A stretch of DNA of 6,723 bases, taken from positions 1-6,723 of the forward strand of contig JAHFFL010000064.1 in the NCBI GenBank assembly GCA_023247955.1, in the 5' to 3' direction. This document shows, piece by piece, positions 1 through 6,551 of the stretch. Source of the DNA: Candidatus Omnitrophota bacterium. GTDB lineage: Bacteria > Omnitrophota > Gorgyraeia > 2-02-FULL-51-18. The notes under the pieces were generated by a model. That model was not told the DNA's origin. It saw only the letters and a program-made list of their open reading frames with translations, and did no database searches. The position numbers and the translations under genes are program-made. Every line of letters begins with the position of its first letter. Position 1 is the stretch's first letter.

Positions 1-418
1 AAGAGACTTCTTTACCCTCCTCCGGCGGCAGGTCAGGTACTATAAAACCGTCCACGCCGGCCCTTTTGGCGTCACGCGCCAGAGCATTCACCCCATACCG
101 CAGCAAGGGATTCAAATAGCTCATCAAAAGAATGGGGACTTGCGTCTTTTTCCGGAGTCGGGCGACCAGCGCCAGGATTTTTTTTAGACTCGTGTGCCTT
201 TTTAGCGCGCGTTGGGAGGCCTGCTGGATCACGGGCCCGTCGGCCAGGGGGTCCGAAAACGGCACGCCGAGCTCAATCAAGTCCACGCCGTCTTTCTCGA
301 AAGCGATCACGAGTTCTTTGTTTTTTTCAAGACTCGGGTCACCGGCCGCCAGATACACAATCAGCGCCTTTTTACGCGCCCGTTTCAATTCCCTAAATTT
401 TTCATCAATGCGATTCAT
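1..418 (-). CDS. trpA: TrpA, tryptophan synthase alpha subunit (N-terminal part, cut by window edge)
   Basis: The first 139 codons are visible; the 3' end lies beyond the left edge, so about half of a typical 260-270 aa protein is present. TrpA cleaves indole-3-glycerol phosphate to indole and glyceraldehyde 3-phosphate and feeds indole to TrpB. Motifs are IVYLAAGDPS (20-29), the diagnostic LIELGVPFSDPLADGPVIQ (47-65) with catalytic Glu49 and Asp60 at the same numbering as the Salmonella protein, PILLMSYLNPLLRYG (95-109), and GVDGFIVPDLPPEE (121-134). The start ATG at 418 is fixed by the family N-terminus and by GAGGA 8 bases upstream. It is the only cluster gene separated from its predecessor by more than 10 bp (31 bp after the trpB stop), the gap being almost wholly repeat sequence. 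An eight-base A run occurs near 178-185. Confidence 0.96.
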   Translation of the reverse strand, partial: MNRIDEKFRELKRARKKALIVYLAAGDPSLEKNKELVIAFEKDGVDLIELGVPFSDPLADGPVIQQASQRALKRHTSLKKILALVARLRKKTQVPILLMSYLNPLLRYGVNALARDAKRAGVDGFIVPDLPPEEGKEVS

Positions 419-422
419 AGGG

Positions 423-480
423 GTCATCCTCGAATGCCTTTATCGAGGATCAACTTGATCCCCGCTTTCGCGGGGATGAC
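423..480. repeat. 58-bp palindromic repeat at the trpB-trpA junction
   Basis: The element begins with GTCATCC (423-429) and ends with its inverse GGATGAC (474-480). It contains two hairpins: ATCCTCGA / TCGAGGAT (426-433 with 443-450, 9-base loop) and ATCCCCGC / GCGGGGAT (458-465 with 470-477, loop TTTC). A central palindrome, GGATCAA-C-TTGATCC (447-461), joins them, so the parts can pair in two alternative ways. The GCGGGGAT hairpin resembles the widespread dispersed repeats of the type CCCGC-TTTC-GCGGG found near gene ends in many bacteria. No flanking direct repeat is evident and no second copy is seen in the window. It overlaps the last codons of trpB and ends 4 bp before the trpA ATG. There is no T tract after either stem, so it is not a standard intrinsic terminator. 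Confidence 0.85.
427..431 (-). promoter_or_regulatory. Shine-Dalgarno sequence of trpA, inside the repeat
   Basis: On the minus strand GAGGA stands 8 bases before the trpA ATG at 418. It is part of the 3' arm of the repeat's 8-bp hairpin (443-450 pairing with 426-433), so in the mRNA it can be base-paired and less accessible. Ribosomes finishing trpB at 450-452 would cover and open this hairpin. Confidence 0.6.
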
Positions 481-1670
481 ATTCTTGAAATCTGCTCGAC
501 GTCTTTGTCTCCCCGCCCCGACAGGCACAGCACGAGAACTTCGCTTTTTTTGAAAAGAGCTTTATGCTTCAGCAAATACCCGATCGCATGCGCGGGTTCA
601 AGCGCCGGAATAATCCCCTCGGTCTCGCTGAGCGCCTTGACGCCCAGAAGCGCTTCCTTGTCCGTCGCCGAAACGTAGCGGACACGCTTGGTCATCTTCA
701 AATAAGCGTGCTCCGGCCCGACGCCGGGATAATCGAGCCCCGCAGAAATGGAGTGCGCCAGCCGAATCTGGCCGTCGCCGTCCTGCAGCACTTCGCTTTT
801 TGAGCCGTGCAGTACGCCTATTTTCCCCAGCGACAATGTCGCCGCATGCTTCGGGGTATGCAGTCCCTCCCCCGCGGCCTCAACACCGATCATGCGGACC
901 TTGGATGCCAAATAGGGATAAAAAAGCCCGATGCTGTTGGATCCTCCGCCCACACAGGCCACGAGGACCTCGGGCGTGCCCGACGCGGAACGCCGCATCT
1001 GGGCCGCAACTTCCCTGCCAATCACGCACTGAAAATCCCGCACCATCATCGGATAAGGATGCGGCCCGATCACCGAGCCGATGATATAATGCGTGCCCCT
1101 GACATTCGTCACCCAGTCGCGTATCGCCTCGTTGACGGCGTCTTTCAAAGTCTGGGACCCGGCCTTCACCGGGATCACGCGCGCGCCCAAAAGTTTCATG
1201 CGAAACACATTCAGCGCCTGCCGCTCAATGTCTTCCTGCCCCATATACACATCGCATTTCAAACCGAATAAAGCGCTCACGGTCGCGGTGGCGACGCCGT
1301 GCTGTCCCGCGCCGGTCTCCGCGATAATTCTCCGCTTCCCCATGCGTATCGCTAGGATCGCCTGACCCAGCGTGTTGTTGATCTTGTGGGCGCCGGTATG
1401 CAGAAGGTCTTCGCGCTTAAGAAACAAATGACGGACCCCAAGAACTTTGGCCAGCCGCTTCGCGTCGGTCAGCGGCGTTGGTCGTCCTGCAAAATTTTTG
1501 AGATAACAAGCCAGTTCCTTTTTAAATTTTCCGTCCCGGCGCGCGGCGTGATAGGCCTTTTCAAGTTCGTCCAGCGCGGCCATCAGGGTCTCGGGAACAT
1601 ACCTGCCCCCGTAGGGACCAAAATATCCCTTGGAATTAGGCAACCGCGTTATCTTATTTTTGTTTGGCAT
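450..1670 (-). CDS. trpB: TrpB, tryptophan synthase beta subunit
   Basis: 406 aa, PLP-dependent enzyme that joins indole and serine to give tryptophan; it works as an alpha2beta2 complex with TrpA, channelling indole. The N-terminus [16 protein letters not shown] (15-30) is typical of the TrpB1 type that pairs with TrpA. The PLP Schiff-base lysine is Lys96 in GAHKINN (93-99), the catalytic Glu is Glu118 in ETGAGQHG (118-125), and the PLP phosphate loop is GGGSNS (241-246). [12 protein letters not shown] (351-362) and LSGRGDKD (383-390) mark the C-terminal part. The start at 1670 is chosen because the upstream ATG in frame at 1757 would overlap trpF by 104 bp with non-family residues. The final residues SSPRKRGSS (398-406) are not family sequence: they are encoded by a palindromic repeat, which also provides the TGA stop. 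Without it the protein would end close to the usual length. Confidence 0.97.
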   Translation of the reverse strand: MPNKNKITRLPNSKGYFGPYGGRYVPETLMAALDELEKAYHAARRDGKFKKELACYLKNFAGRPTPLTDAKRLAKVLGVRHLFLKREDLLHTGAHKINNTLGQAILAIRMGKRRIIAETGAGQHGVATATVSALFGLKCDVYMGQEDIERQALNVFRMKLLGARVIPVKAGSQTLKDAVNEAIRDWVTNVRGTHYIIGSVIGPHPYPMMVRDFQCVIGREVAAQMRRSASGTPEVLVACVGGGSNSIGLFYPYLASKVRMIGVEAAGEGLHTPKHAATLSLGKIGVLHGSKSEVLQDGDGQIRLAHSISAGLDYPGVGPEHAYLKMTKRVRYVSATDKEALLGVKALSETEGIIPALEPAHAIGYLLKHKALFKKSEVLVLCLSGRGDKDVEQISRMSSPRKRGSS

Positions 1671-2268
1671 TTTGAATAAACTCTCTGACCAGTCGCGAAT
1701 CTTTCTTTCCAGGCCGTATTTCCACACCGCTGGACACATCCACTCCGTAAGGGGCAAGCGCGCGCACTGCGTCCGCTACGTTCCCTGGATTAAGTCCGCC
1801 GGAAACAATGAACGGTTTCCTTGTCCGGGCCGAACGCAGAAGCTCCCAATCAAAACACTTCCCGCTTCCTCCGTAAAATCCGTTCACCTTCGTGTCCCAC
1901 AGGATGAATTCCGCGGAGGTCTTTTCCGCCGCCAATACATCCGAGCGATGCGCCACCCGTACCGCCTTGATCACCTTATAATATAAGGAAAGACGCCGGA
2001 CCGCCTCGGCACCCTCTTCGCCATGCAGTTGTATCGCGGATAAGCGGCAGCGCGCGGCAATCTTCAAAACCGTTTCGGTCTTTTCATTGACAAATACACC
2101 GACCGTCGCCGCCCACGGCCCCACGGCCTTTGCTATCTCTTCGGCCTCGGCGACACTCACACGGCGCGGGCTGGGCGCGAACACCAACCCTATCGCATCG
2201 GCGCCCGCCGCGATCGCGTCCTCGGCGTCACGTACACGGGTGATGCCGCAGATCTTCACGCGCGTCAT
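1654..2268 (-). CDS. trpF: TrpF, phosphoribosylanthranilate isomerase
   Basis: 204 aa, single-domain TIM barrel, usual length. It catalyses the Amadori rearrangement of phosphoribosylanthranilate to CdRP, between TrpD and TrpC. The general base is Cys7 in VKICGIT (4-10) and the general acid is Asp125 in ILWDT (122-126). FAPSPRRV (30-37) is the conserved substrate loop, and IQLHG (79-83), GGSGKCFDW (133-141), SGGLNPGNV (156-164) and VDVSSGVE (176-183) are further signatures, the last three forming the phosphate site. Its presence as a normal TrpF means the organism need not rely on a dual HisA/TrpF enzyme (PriA). The ATG follows the trpC TAG directly, and its 3' end overlaps trpB by 17 bp, the longest overlap in the cluster. 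Confidence 0.96.
   Translation of the reverse strand: MTRVKICGITRVRDAEDAIAAGADAIGLVFAPSPRRVSVAEAEEIAKAVGPWAATVGVFVNEKTETVLKIAARCRLSAIQLHGEEGAEAVRRLSLYYKVIKAVRVAHRSDVLAAEKTSAEFILWDTKVNGFYGGSGKCFDWELLRSARTRKPFIVSGGLNPGNVADAVRALAPYGVDVSSGVEIRPGKKDSRLVREFIQNAKQK
1681..1686 (-). promoter_or_regulatory. Probable Shine-Dalgarno sequence of trpB
   Basis: On the minus strand AGAGAG lies 10 bases before the ATG at 1670, within the last codons of trpF. It is a modest match but helps to decide this start over the upstream in-frame ATG at 1757. Confidence 0.45.
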
Positions 2269-3054
2269 CTAAAGCGCTTTCATCCACCGGCCCAGCGCCG
2301 CGCCGGGGTTTTTTTCTTTCATAAAGCTCTCACCCACCAGCGCCGCGCGCACGCCCAAGTTTCTCAAGTATATCAAATCACCGGGCGTTTGAATTCCACT
2401 TTCGGAGACGACAAAAATATCTTTCGGCAACCGCTTCATCAGTTTTTCCGTCACGCGTAAATCTACGCGGAACGTGTGTAAATCACGGTTGTTTATCCCG
2501 ACGAGTTTGGGGTGAAGCGGGAGAAGTTTCTCTATCTCCCGAAGCGAGTGAACTTCAAACAGGACATCCAGCCCGAGCCGCGCCGCCGCTTGCGCCAAAG
2601 TTTTAAGCCGGCGGCGGGACAACACGGAGACAATGAGTAAAATCGCATCCGCGCCCATTAAACGGGATTCCCACACCTGGTACTCGTCCAAGATAAAATC
2701 TTTTCTTAAAATCGCAAGCCGTGTGCGCGAGCGAACGCGCGAAAGGATCTCGGCGGAGCCGCCGAAAAACTTCCGGTCCGTCAATACCGATAAAGCCCCC
2801 GCACCCGCCTTTTCATAGCCCTTTGCGATTTTCAGGGGGTCAAAATTTCCGGAGATCACTCCCTTGGAAGGGGATTTTTTCTTAAGCTCGGCAATCACCG
2901 CGAAACGCTTCGAACTTTTCAGCACTTTTAAAAAGCTTGGCTTTTTTTTGGGTAGATGCGAAACTTCTTTTTTAAGCGACGCAAAAGACCGGCGGCGCTT
3001 AAGCGTCTTAAGCTCCTCTTTTTTTTCTTTGAGAATGCGGTCCAAAATCGTCAT
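2269..3054 (-). CDS. trpC: TrpC, indole-3-glycerol phosphate synthase
   Basis: 261 aa, a stand-alone TIM-barrel enzyme that converts CdRP to indole-3-glycerol phosphate with loss of CO2 and water. Catalytic and binding residues are visible: Glu56 and Lys58 in AELKKKSPSKG (55-65), Lys118 in LRKDF (116-120), Glu167 in LFEVH (165-169), Asn188 in GINNRDL (186-192), and Glu218-Ser219 in SESG (217-220), with LVGESFM (239-245) binding phosphate. The first 45 residues are very lysine-rich, in keeping with the flexible N-terminal helix of the family. I placed the start at the ATG at 3054 (MTILDRILKEKKEEL), 8 bp after the trpD stop; an upstream ATG in the same frame at 3204 would overlap trpD by 142 bp and add 50 basic residues unlike the family. 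The TAG stop abuts the trpF ATG with no gap. Confidence 0.97.
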   Translation of the reverse strand: MTILDRILKEKKEELKTLKRRRSFASLKKEVSHLPKKKPSFLKVLKSSKRFAVIAELKKKSPSKGVISGNFDPLKIAKGYEKAGAGALSVLTDRKFFGGSAEILSRVRSRTRLAILRKDFILDEYQVWESRLMGADAILLIVSVLSRRRLKTLAQAAARLGLDVLFEVHSLREIEKLLPLHPKLVGINNRDLHTFRVDLRVTEKLMKRLPKDIFVVSESGIQTPGDLIYLRNLGVRAALVGESFMKEKNPGAALGRWMKAL

Positions 3055-3062
3055 CTTAGCCG

Positions 3063-4088
3063 TTACCCATTCGTGAATTTGACGAGTTCTTCGAGCTTCG
3101 CGATGGCCGCGCCGCTTTTTATCACCTGCCGCGCCATGCCCACACCCTCTTTGACTGATTTGACTTTTTCCGCCGTATAAAGCGCGGCGCCGGCGTTCAG
3201 ACAAATCAGATCCTGCGCGGGGCCGGGTTCTCCGGCCAGTGTCTTACAAGCAAGCTCGCGGCTTGAGTCCTTGGAAGTGGCCTGATAATTCTCAAGCCTG
3301 GACCTCTGAAGTCCCATCTCTTCGGGCGTGATCGTCAAGTCACTGATTTTTCCACGCGACACCTCTGCGCAAAGCGTCTTGTCGGAAATGCTGATCTCAT
3401 CTACGCCGTCCATCCCGTAAACCACGAGCGCTTTTTTAACCCCGAGATCTGCCAAGGCCCGTGCCAGCACCAGGACTAGGCGTTCCTCATACACACCAAG
3501 GAGCTGATAATCAACTCCGGCCGGATTAGCCAAAGGCCCGAGCACGTTAAAAATCGTCTTGCCCTGTATTTTTTTTCTCGCCGGCATCGCGTAACGGGTG
3601 GCCGGATGGAATTTAGGCGCGAAGAAAAACGCGAAACCTGTCTCGTCAAGACACGCCTCAAGCCGTTCGAGCGAAAGCTCAATTTGAAGTCCCAGCATCT
3701 CCAAGATATCGGCGCTGCCGCATAAGCTCGACACCGACCGGTTGCCGTGTTTGGCGACGCGGGCCCCGGCCGCCGCGCACACCAGCGCCGAAAGCGTCGA
3801 GACATTCAACGTATGGCGACCGTCTCCGCCTGTCCCGCAGGTATCCAGAAGCGCCGATCGCGCGCGGCTTGTCTTAATCGCATGGCTTCTCATCACACGC
3901 GCCGCCGCAAGAATCTCCCCGGCCGTCTCTTGTTTTTCCCGCAACAGCAAAAGAAATTTTTCGATGCGCTCGTCACTTGCCTGTCCCGTGACAAGCCGCT
4001 CCATCACCTGCGTCATCTCATGCTCGCCCAAAGATTCTTTGCGGGCGAGTTTTGCGAGAGCGTCATCAAAAACGTCGGGGGCAGTCAT
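3063..4088 (-). CDS. trpD: TrpD, anthranilate phosphoribosyltransferase
   Basis: 341 aa, full length. It transfers the phosphoribosyl group of PRPP to anthranilate, giving N-(5-phosphoribosyl)anthranilate. The fold is a small helical N-terminal domain (about 1-75) followed by the alpha/beta catalytic domain. Visible motifs are DTCGTGGDG (82-90), the PRPP glycine loop; LNVST (94-98); KHGNRSVSS (113-121); the anthranilate-site segment with [11 protein letters not shown] ending at Arg171 (161-171); [13 protein letters not shown] (178-190); and GMDGVDE (225-231), in which Asp230-Glu231 bind the magnesium of PRPP. All diagnostic residues are present, so it should be active; a paralogue such as pyrimidine-nucleoside phosphorylase is unlikely given NVLGPLANP. 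The ATG overlaps the trpG stop by 4 bp. It ends in TAA 8 bp before trpC. An eight-base A run occurs in the coding strand near 3569-3576. Confidence 0.97.
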   Translation of the reverse strand: MTAPDVFDDALAKLARKESLGEHEMTQVMERLVTGQASDERIEKFLLLLREKQETAGEILAAARVMRSHAIKTSRARSALLDTCGTGGDGRHTLNVSTLSALVCAAAGARVAKHGNRSVSSLCGSADILEMLGLQIELSLERLEACLDETGFAFFFAPKFHPATRYAMPARKKIQGKTIFNVLGPLANPAGVDYQLLGVYEERLVLVLARALADLGVKKALVVYGMDGVDEISISDKTLCAEVSRGKISDLTITPEEMGLQRSRLENYQATSKDSSRELACKTLAGEPGPAQDLICLNAGAALYTAEKVKSVKEGVGMARQVIKSGAAIAKLEELVKFTNG

Positions 4089-4654
4089 CGGGTGAGCTTC
4101 AGAAAATTCCTCAGGATTTCTTTACCGGGCTGAGTCAAAATAGATTCTGGATGAAACTGGACCCCGAAGACGGGAAATTTTTTGTGCTTGAGCGCCATGA
4201 TTTCTTTTTCTTTGGTCTCGGCGGTGATCTCGAGCGCGGCCGGCAGACTTTTCCGTTCCACAATCAACGAATGGTATCTTGTCGCAACAAACGGGTTGTC
4301 GATATTTTGAAATATCCCGTTGCCTTGATGAAAAATCTGCGAGGTTTTGCCATGCATAAGCCGCGCGGCACCGATCACGCGGCCGCCGAACACCTCTCCG
4401 ATGCACTGATGGCCGAGACAAACCCCCAGGATGGGGATTTTAGGACTGAGCTTCCGTATCGCGTCGTTCGACACGCCGGCGTCTGAGGGATTGCCGGGAC
4501 CGGGAGAGATCACGATGCGCGAGGGCTTGAGTTTCTTGATCCCCTCCACGGTGATCGCGTCGTTTCTAAAAACTTTAAGCTCCTCGCCCATTTCACCCAA
4601 ATACTGAACAAGGTTATAGGTGAACGAATCATAATTATCGATCATCAAAATCAT
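4085..4654 (-). CDS. trpG: TrpG, anthranilate synthase glutamine amidotransferase (component II)
   Basis: 189 aa, a complete class I glutamine amidotransferase of the TrpG/PabA type. It hydrolyses glutamine and passes ammonia to TrpE. It starts with the hallmark [19 protein letters not shown]. The oxyanion region is SPGPGNP (50-56) and the nucleophile is Cys79 in GVCLGHQ (77-83). HGKTS (101-105) is the conserved partner-contacting segment, and the His168-Glu170 pair of the catalytic triad lies in VQFHPES (165-171). It is not fused to TrpD, unlike in E. coli. The ATG follows the trpE TAA directly, and its stop overlaps the trpD start in an ATGA, so the TrpE:TrpG stoichiometry is probably kept by coupled translation. 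The same subunit may also serve PabB in folate synthesis, as in Bacillus subtilis, if no separate pabA exists; that cannot be seen here. Confidence 0.97.
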   Translation of the reverse strand: MILMIDNYDSFTYNLVQYLGEMGEELKVFRNDAITVEGIKKLKPSRIVISPGPGNPSDAGVSNDAIRKLSPKIPILGVCLGHQCIGEVFGGRVIGAARLMHGKTSQIFHQGNGIFQNIDNPFVATRYHSLIVERKSLPAALEITAETKEKEIMALKHKKFPVFGVQFHPESILTQPGKEILRNFLKLTR

Positions 4655-6151
4655 TTATAAATCCCCTTTTTCGGCAGCTTCGATCGCCTTGAACATGGCC
4701 TTGGCCTTGTTCACGGTCTCCTGATACTCACGCCCCGGGTTGGAATCGGCGACGACACCGGCCCCCGCCTGGACAGTCGCCAGGCGGTCCTTGACAAGGA
4801 TGGTCCGTATCGCGATGCAGGAGTCCAGATTGCCGGAATAACTGAAATAACCGACTATCCCCGAATAAAACCCCCGTTTTTGATTCTCAAGCTCATCGAT
4901 GATTTCCATCGCCCGTACCTTCGGCGCGCCGGAAATCGTGCCGGCCGGAAATGTGGCTCGCACCAGATCAAAAAGTGACCGGTCCCGTCGGAGCTTGCCT
5001 TCGACATGGCTCACCAGATGCATCACGTGGGAATAACGCTCCACCGTCATGAATTCCGACACCTTCACGGACTCGTATTCGCAGACACGCCCCAGGTCGT
5101 TGCGGCCGAGATCTACCAGCATCAAATGCTCAGCACGTTCCTTGGGATCAGCCAAAAGCTCTTTTTCGAGCCGCGCATCCTCCGCGGCGTTTTTTCCCCG
5201 CCGACGCGTCCCGGCGATGGGACGCAGTGCTGCTTTGCGCCCTTCGCAGCGCACATGCACCTCAGGCGAGGAGCCGACCAATTGGAACCCATCGCAATTC
5301 AAGTAGAACATGTACGGCGACGGATTAATCGAACGCAGCGCGCGGTAAACATCAAAAGGATTGGAGTCCATGCGCGTCCTGAAGGCCTGCGAAAGCACGA
5401 CCTGAAAAATATCCCCGCTGCGGATGTAGCGTTTGGCCTTGAGTACCGCTTTCTCAAACGCGGGTCGCTTCATGTTGGACTCGATCCGGGGCAGCGCCTT
5501 TGGGCCCGGCACCGACGGCGAAAGACGCTTGGCGTCAAAGGACTTCAGCCGGCGTATCTCCGACTCAATTTTATCCACGGCATGCGCATAGGCCGACGCG
5601 GCGTCTTTAAAATCGTCCAAAAAAACATTGGAAACAACTTTGACTTTTTTCCGCAGATGGTCAAAAATAAATAGCGTGTCCGTAAAGATGAAAAGGGCGT
5701 CCGGGATATTCAGCGTGTCTTTATTTTTATTGGGGATCTTCTCGATAAAACGGACCGTGTCGTAGCCCAGATAACCGACGGCCCCTCCTGAAAACGGCCC
5801 GAGTCCCGGCAAGGAGACCTGGCGAAATTTCGCCAGAAGTTTTTCAAGCTCGTACAGCGGGTCATGCTGCGTCCGGTAAATCTTCTCTCCGCCACGGGGC
5901 GTCCGCACGGAAATCGTCCGGCCCTTGCTTTTAAACACCCTCGACGGCGCGCCGCCGAGGAATGAGAAGCGCGCGATCTTTTCGCCGCCCTCCACCGATT
6001 CCAAGAGATAGGAATAGGGATTGTCGCCGATTTTCATGAACGAGGAGACCGGTGTTTCCAGGTCGGCCAGGATCTCGCGGTAAACCGGGATGAGATTGCC
6101 TTTTTTGGCGAGCCGCAAAAACTCTTTTTTATCCGGGAAATACCCTTGCAT
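4655..6151 (-). CDS. trpE: TrpE, anthranilate synthase component I
   Basis: 498 aa, normal length for the family. With TrpG it converts chorismate and glutamine-derived ammonia to anthranilate and pyruvate, the committing step of tryptophan synthesis. The N-terminal domain carries LLES (49-52), part of the tryptophan feedback site, and NPSPYMFYL (276-284) is the second feedback/structural motif, so allosteric inhibition by tryptophan is likely. The chorismate-binding domain shows PIAGTRRRG (311-319), GRNDLGRV (349-356), FPAGTISGAPK (401-411) and QAGAGVVADSNP (461-472). Alanine in PIAGT, rather than the lysine of PIKGT, argues for TrpE over PabB. I chose the ATG at 6151 because family similarity begins there (FLRLAKKGNLIPVYREI) and it sits 4 bp after the hisI stop. 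An in-frame ATG at 6229 would overlap hisI by 74 bp and add 26 basic, non-family residues. The Shine-Dalgarno sequence is weak, so coupling to hisI translation is likely. Confidence 0.97.
   Translation of the reverse strand: MQGYFPDKKEFLRLAKKGNLIPVYREILADLETPVSSFMKIGDNPYSYLLESVEGGEKIARFSFLGGAPSRVFKSKGRTISVRTPRGGEKIYRTQHDPLYELEKLLAKFRQVSLPGLGPFSGGAVGYLGYDTVRFIEKIPNKNKDTLNIPDALFIFTDTLFIFDHLRKKVKVVSNVFLDDFKDAASAYAHAVDKIESEIRRLKSFDAKRLSPSVPGPKALPRIESNMKRPAFEKAVLKAKRYIRSGDIFQVVLSQAFRTRMDSNPFDVYRALRSINPSPYMFYLNCDGFQLVGSSPEVHVRCEGRKAALRPIAGTRRRGKNAAEDARLEKELLADPKERAEHLMLVDLGRNDLGRVCEYESVKVSEFMTVERYSHVMHLVSHVEGKLRRDRSLFDLVRATFPAGTISGAPKVRAMEIIDELENQKRGFYSGIVGYFSYSGNLDSCIAIRTILVKDRLATVQAGAGVVADSNPGREYQETVNKAKAMFKAIEAAEKGDL
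4662..4667 (-). promoter_or_regulatory. Shine-Dalgarno sequence of trpG
   Basis: On the minus strand AGGGGA stands 7 bases before the trpG ATG, inside the last codons of trpE. It is the clearest ribosome binding site among the his-trp junctions here and supports the start at 4654. Confidence 0.7.
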
Positions 6152-6155
6152 TACT

Positions 6156-6551
6156 CTAATAAACTTTCTCGGGATCGAACACCTTAGGATCGGTGACTTT
6201 CCGCGTGCCGTCGTTTTGGATTTGCTCAAAATAACAGCTGAAATACCCTTTGTGGCAGCCCGCCGTTTTTTGATCCACGACGAATAATAGGGACTTGCCT
6301 TCGCAGTCGGCGCGAAACTCTTTCACCGCCTGCGTGTGACCCGAGGTCTCGCCCTTTTTCATAAGCTTATTCTGCGACCTCCGGAAAAGATGAATAAAAC
6401 CCGTCTCCAGTGTGGCTTTTAGCGCGGTCTCGTTCAAATAGCAGAGCGTCAGCACCTGCCGGCTCTTGGCATCCTGGATAATCGCCGGGATAAGCCCCTG
6501 AGCGTCAAACTTGAGCGCGCTTTTGATTTTTAAAAAAGATTCCTCATTCAT
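6156..6551 (-). CDS. hisI: HisI, phosphoribosyl-AMP cyclohydrolase
   Basis: 131 aa, stand-alone HisI without the HisE (phosphoribosyl-ATP pyrophosphatase) domain found in HisIE fusions. It opens the adenine ring of phosphoribosyl-AMP, the third step of histidine synthesis. Family motifs visible are [20 protein letters not shown] (residues 20-39), the [20 protein letters not shown] stretch (48-67), GETSGH (67-72), DC (82-83) and CHKGYFSC (99-106). Cys83, Cys99 and Cys106 have exactly the family spacing of the three zinc ligands. Of the three acidic Mg ligands (pattern D-C-D-x-D), the first is Asp82, the second is Glu84 and the third is Lys86, an unusual change. The start ATG overlaps the hisF stop by 4 bp; a GGAG lies about 13 bases upstream, rather far for a ribosome site. 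The TAG stop is 4 bp before trpE. Confidence 0.95.
   Translation of the reverse strand: MNEESFLKIKSALKFDAQGLIPAIIQDAKSRQVLTLCYLNETALKATLETGFIHLFRRSQNKLMKKGETSGHTQAVKEFRADCEGKSLLFVVDQKTAGCHKGYFSCYFEQIQNDGTRKVTDPKVFDPEKVY

Noticed and set aside
458..477. GC-rich hairpin as a rho-independent terminator between trpB and trpA
   Set aside because: No T-rich tract follows the stem on the minus strand (next bases are CAAGTTGATCC) or on the plus strand in a useful position, and terminating before trpA would separate obligate partners.
212..553. Plus-strand open frame containing LIPAFAGMT
   Set aside because: It is antisense to trpA/trpB, and the LIPAFAGMT peptide is the familiar reading of the palindromic repeat on its other strand, not a protein gene.
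807..1271. Plus-strand 154-codon open frame opposite trpB
   Set aside because: A shadow frame of trpB with no family resemblance or ribosome site.
3055..3204. N-terminal extension of TrpC from an upstream ATG
   Set aside because: The added 50 residues are arginine/lysine-rich, unlike TrpC, and would overlap trpD by 142 bp; the ATG at 3054 matches the family N-terminus.
5006..5674. 222-codon open frame on the plus strand opposite trpE
   Set aside because: It lies wholly antisense to a well-supported trpE, has no recognisable domain, and its composition is what the reverse of a GC-biased coding frame gives.
4655..6151. trpE/trpG as aminodeoxychorismate synthase (PabB/PabA)
   Set aside because: PIAGT in place of the PabB PIKGT, the LLES feedback motif, and location in a full trp operon favour anthranilate synthase.
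6152..6229. N-terminal extension of TrpE from an upstream ATG
   Set aside because: It would overlap hisI by 74 bp with 26 residues that do not resemble TrpE; the ATG at 6151 fits the family and the operon spacing.
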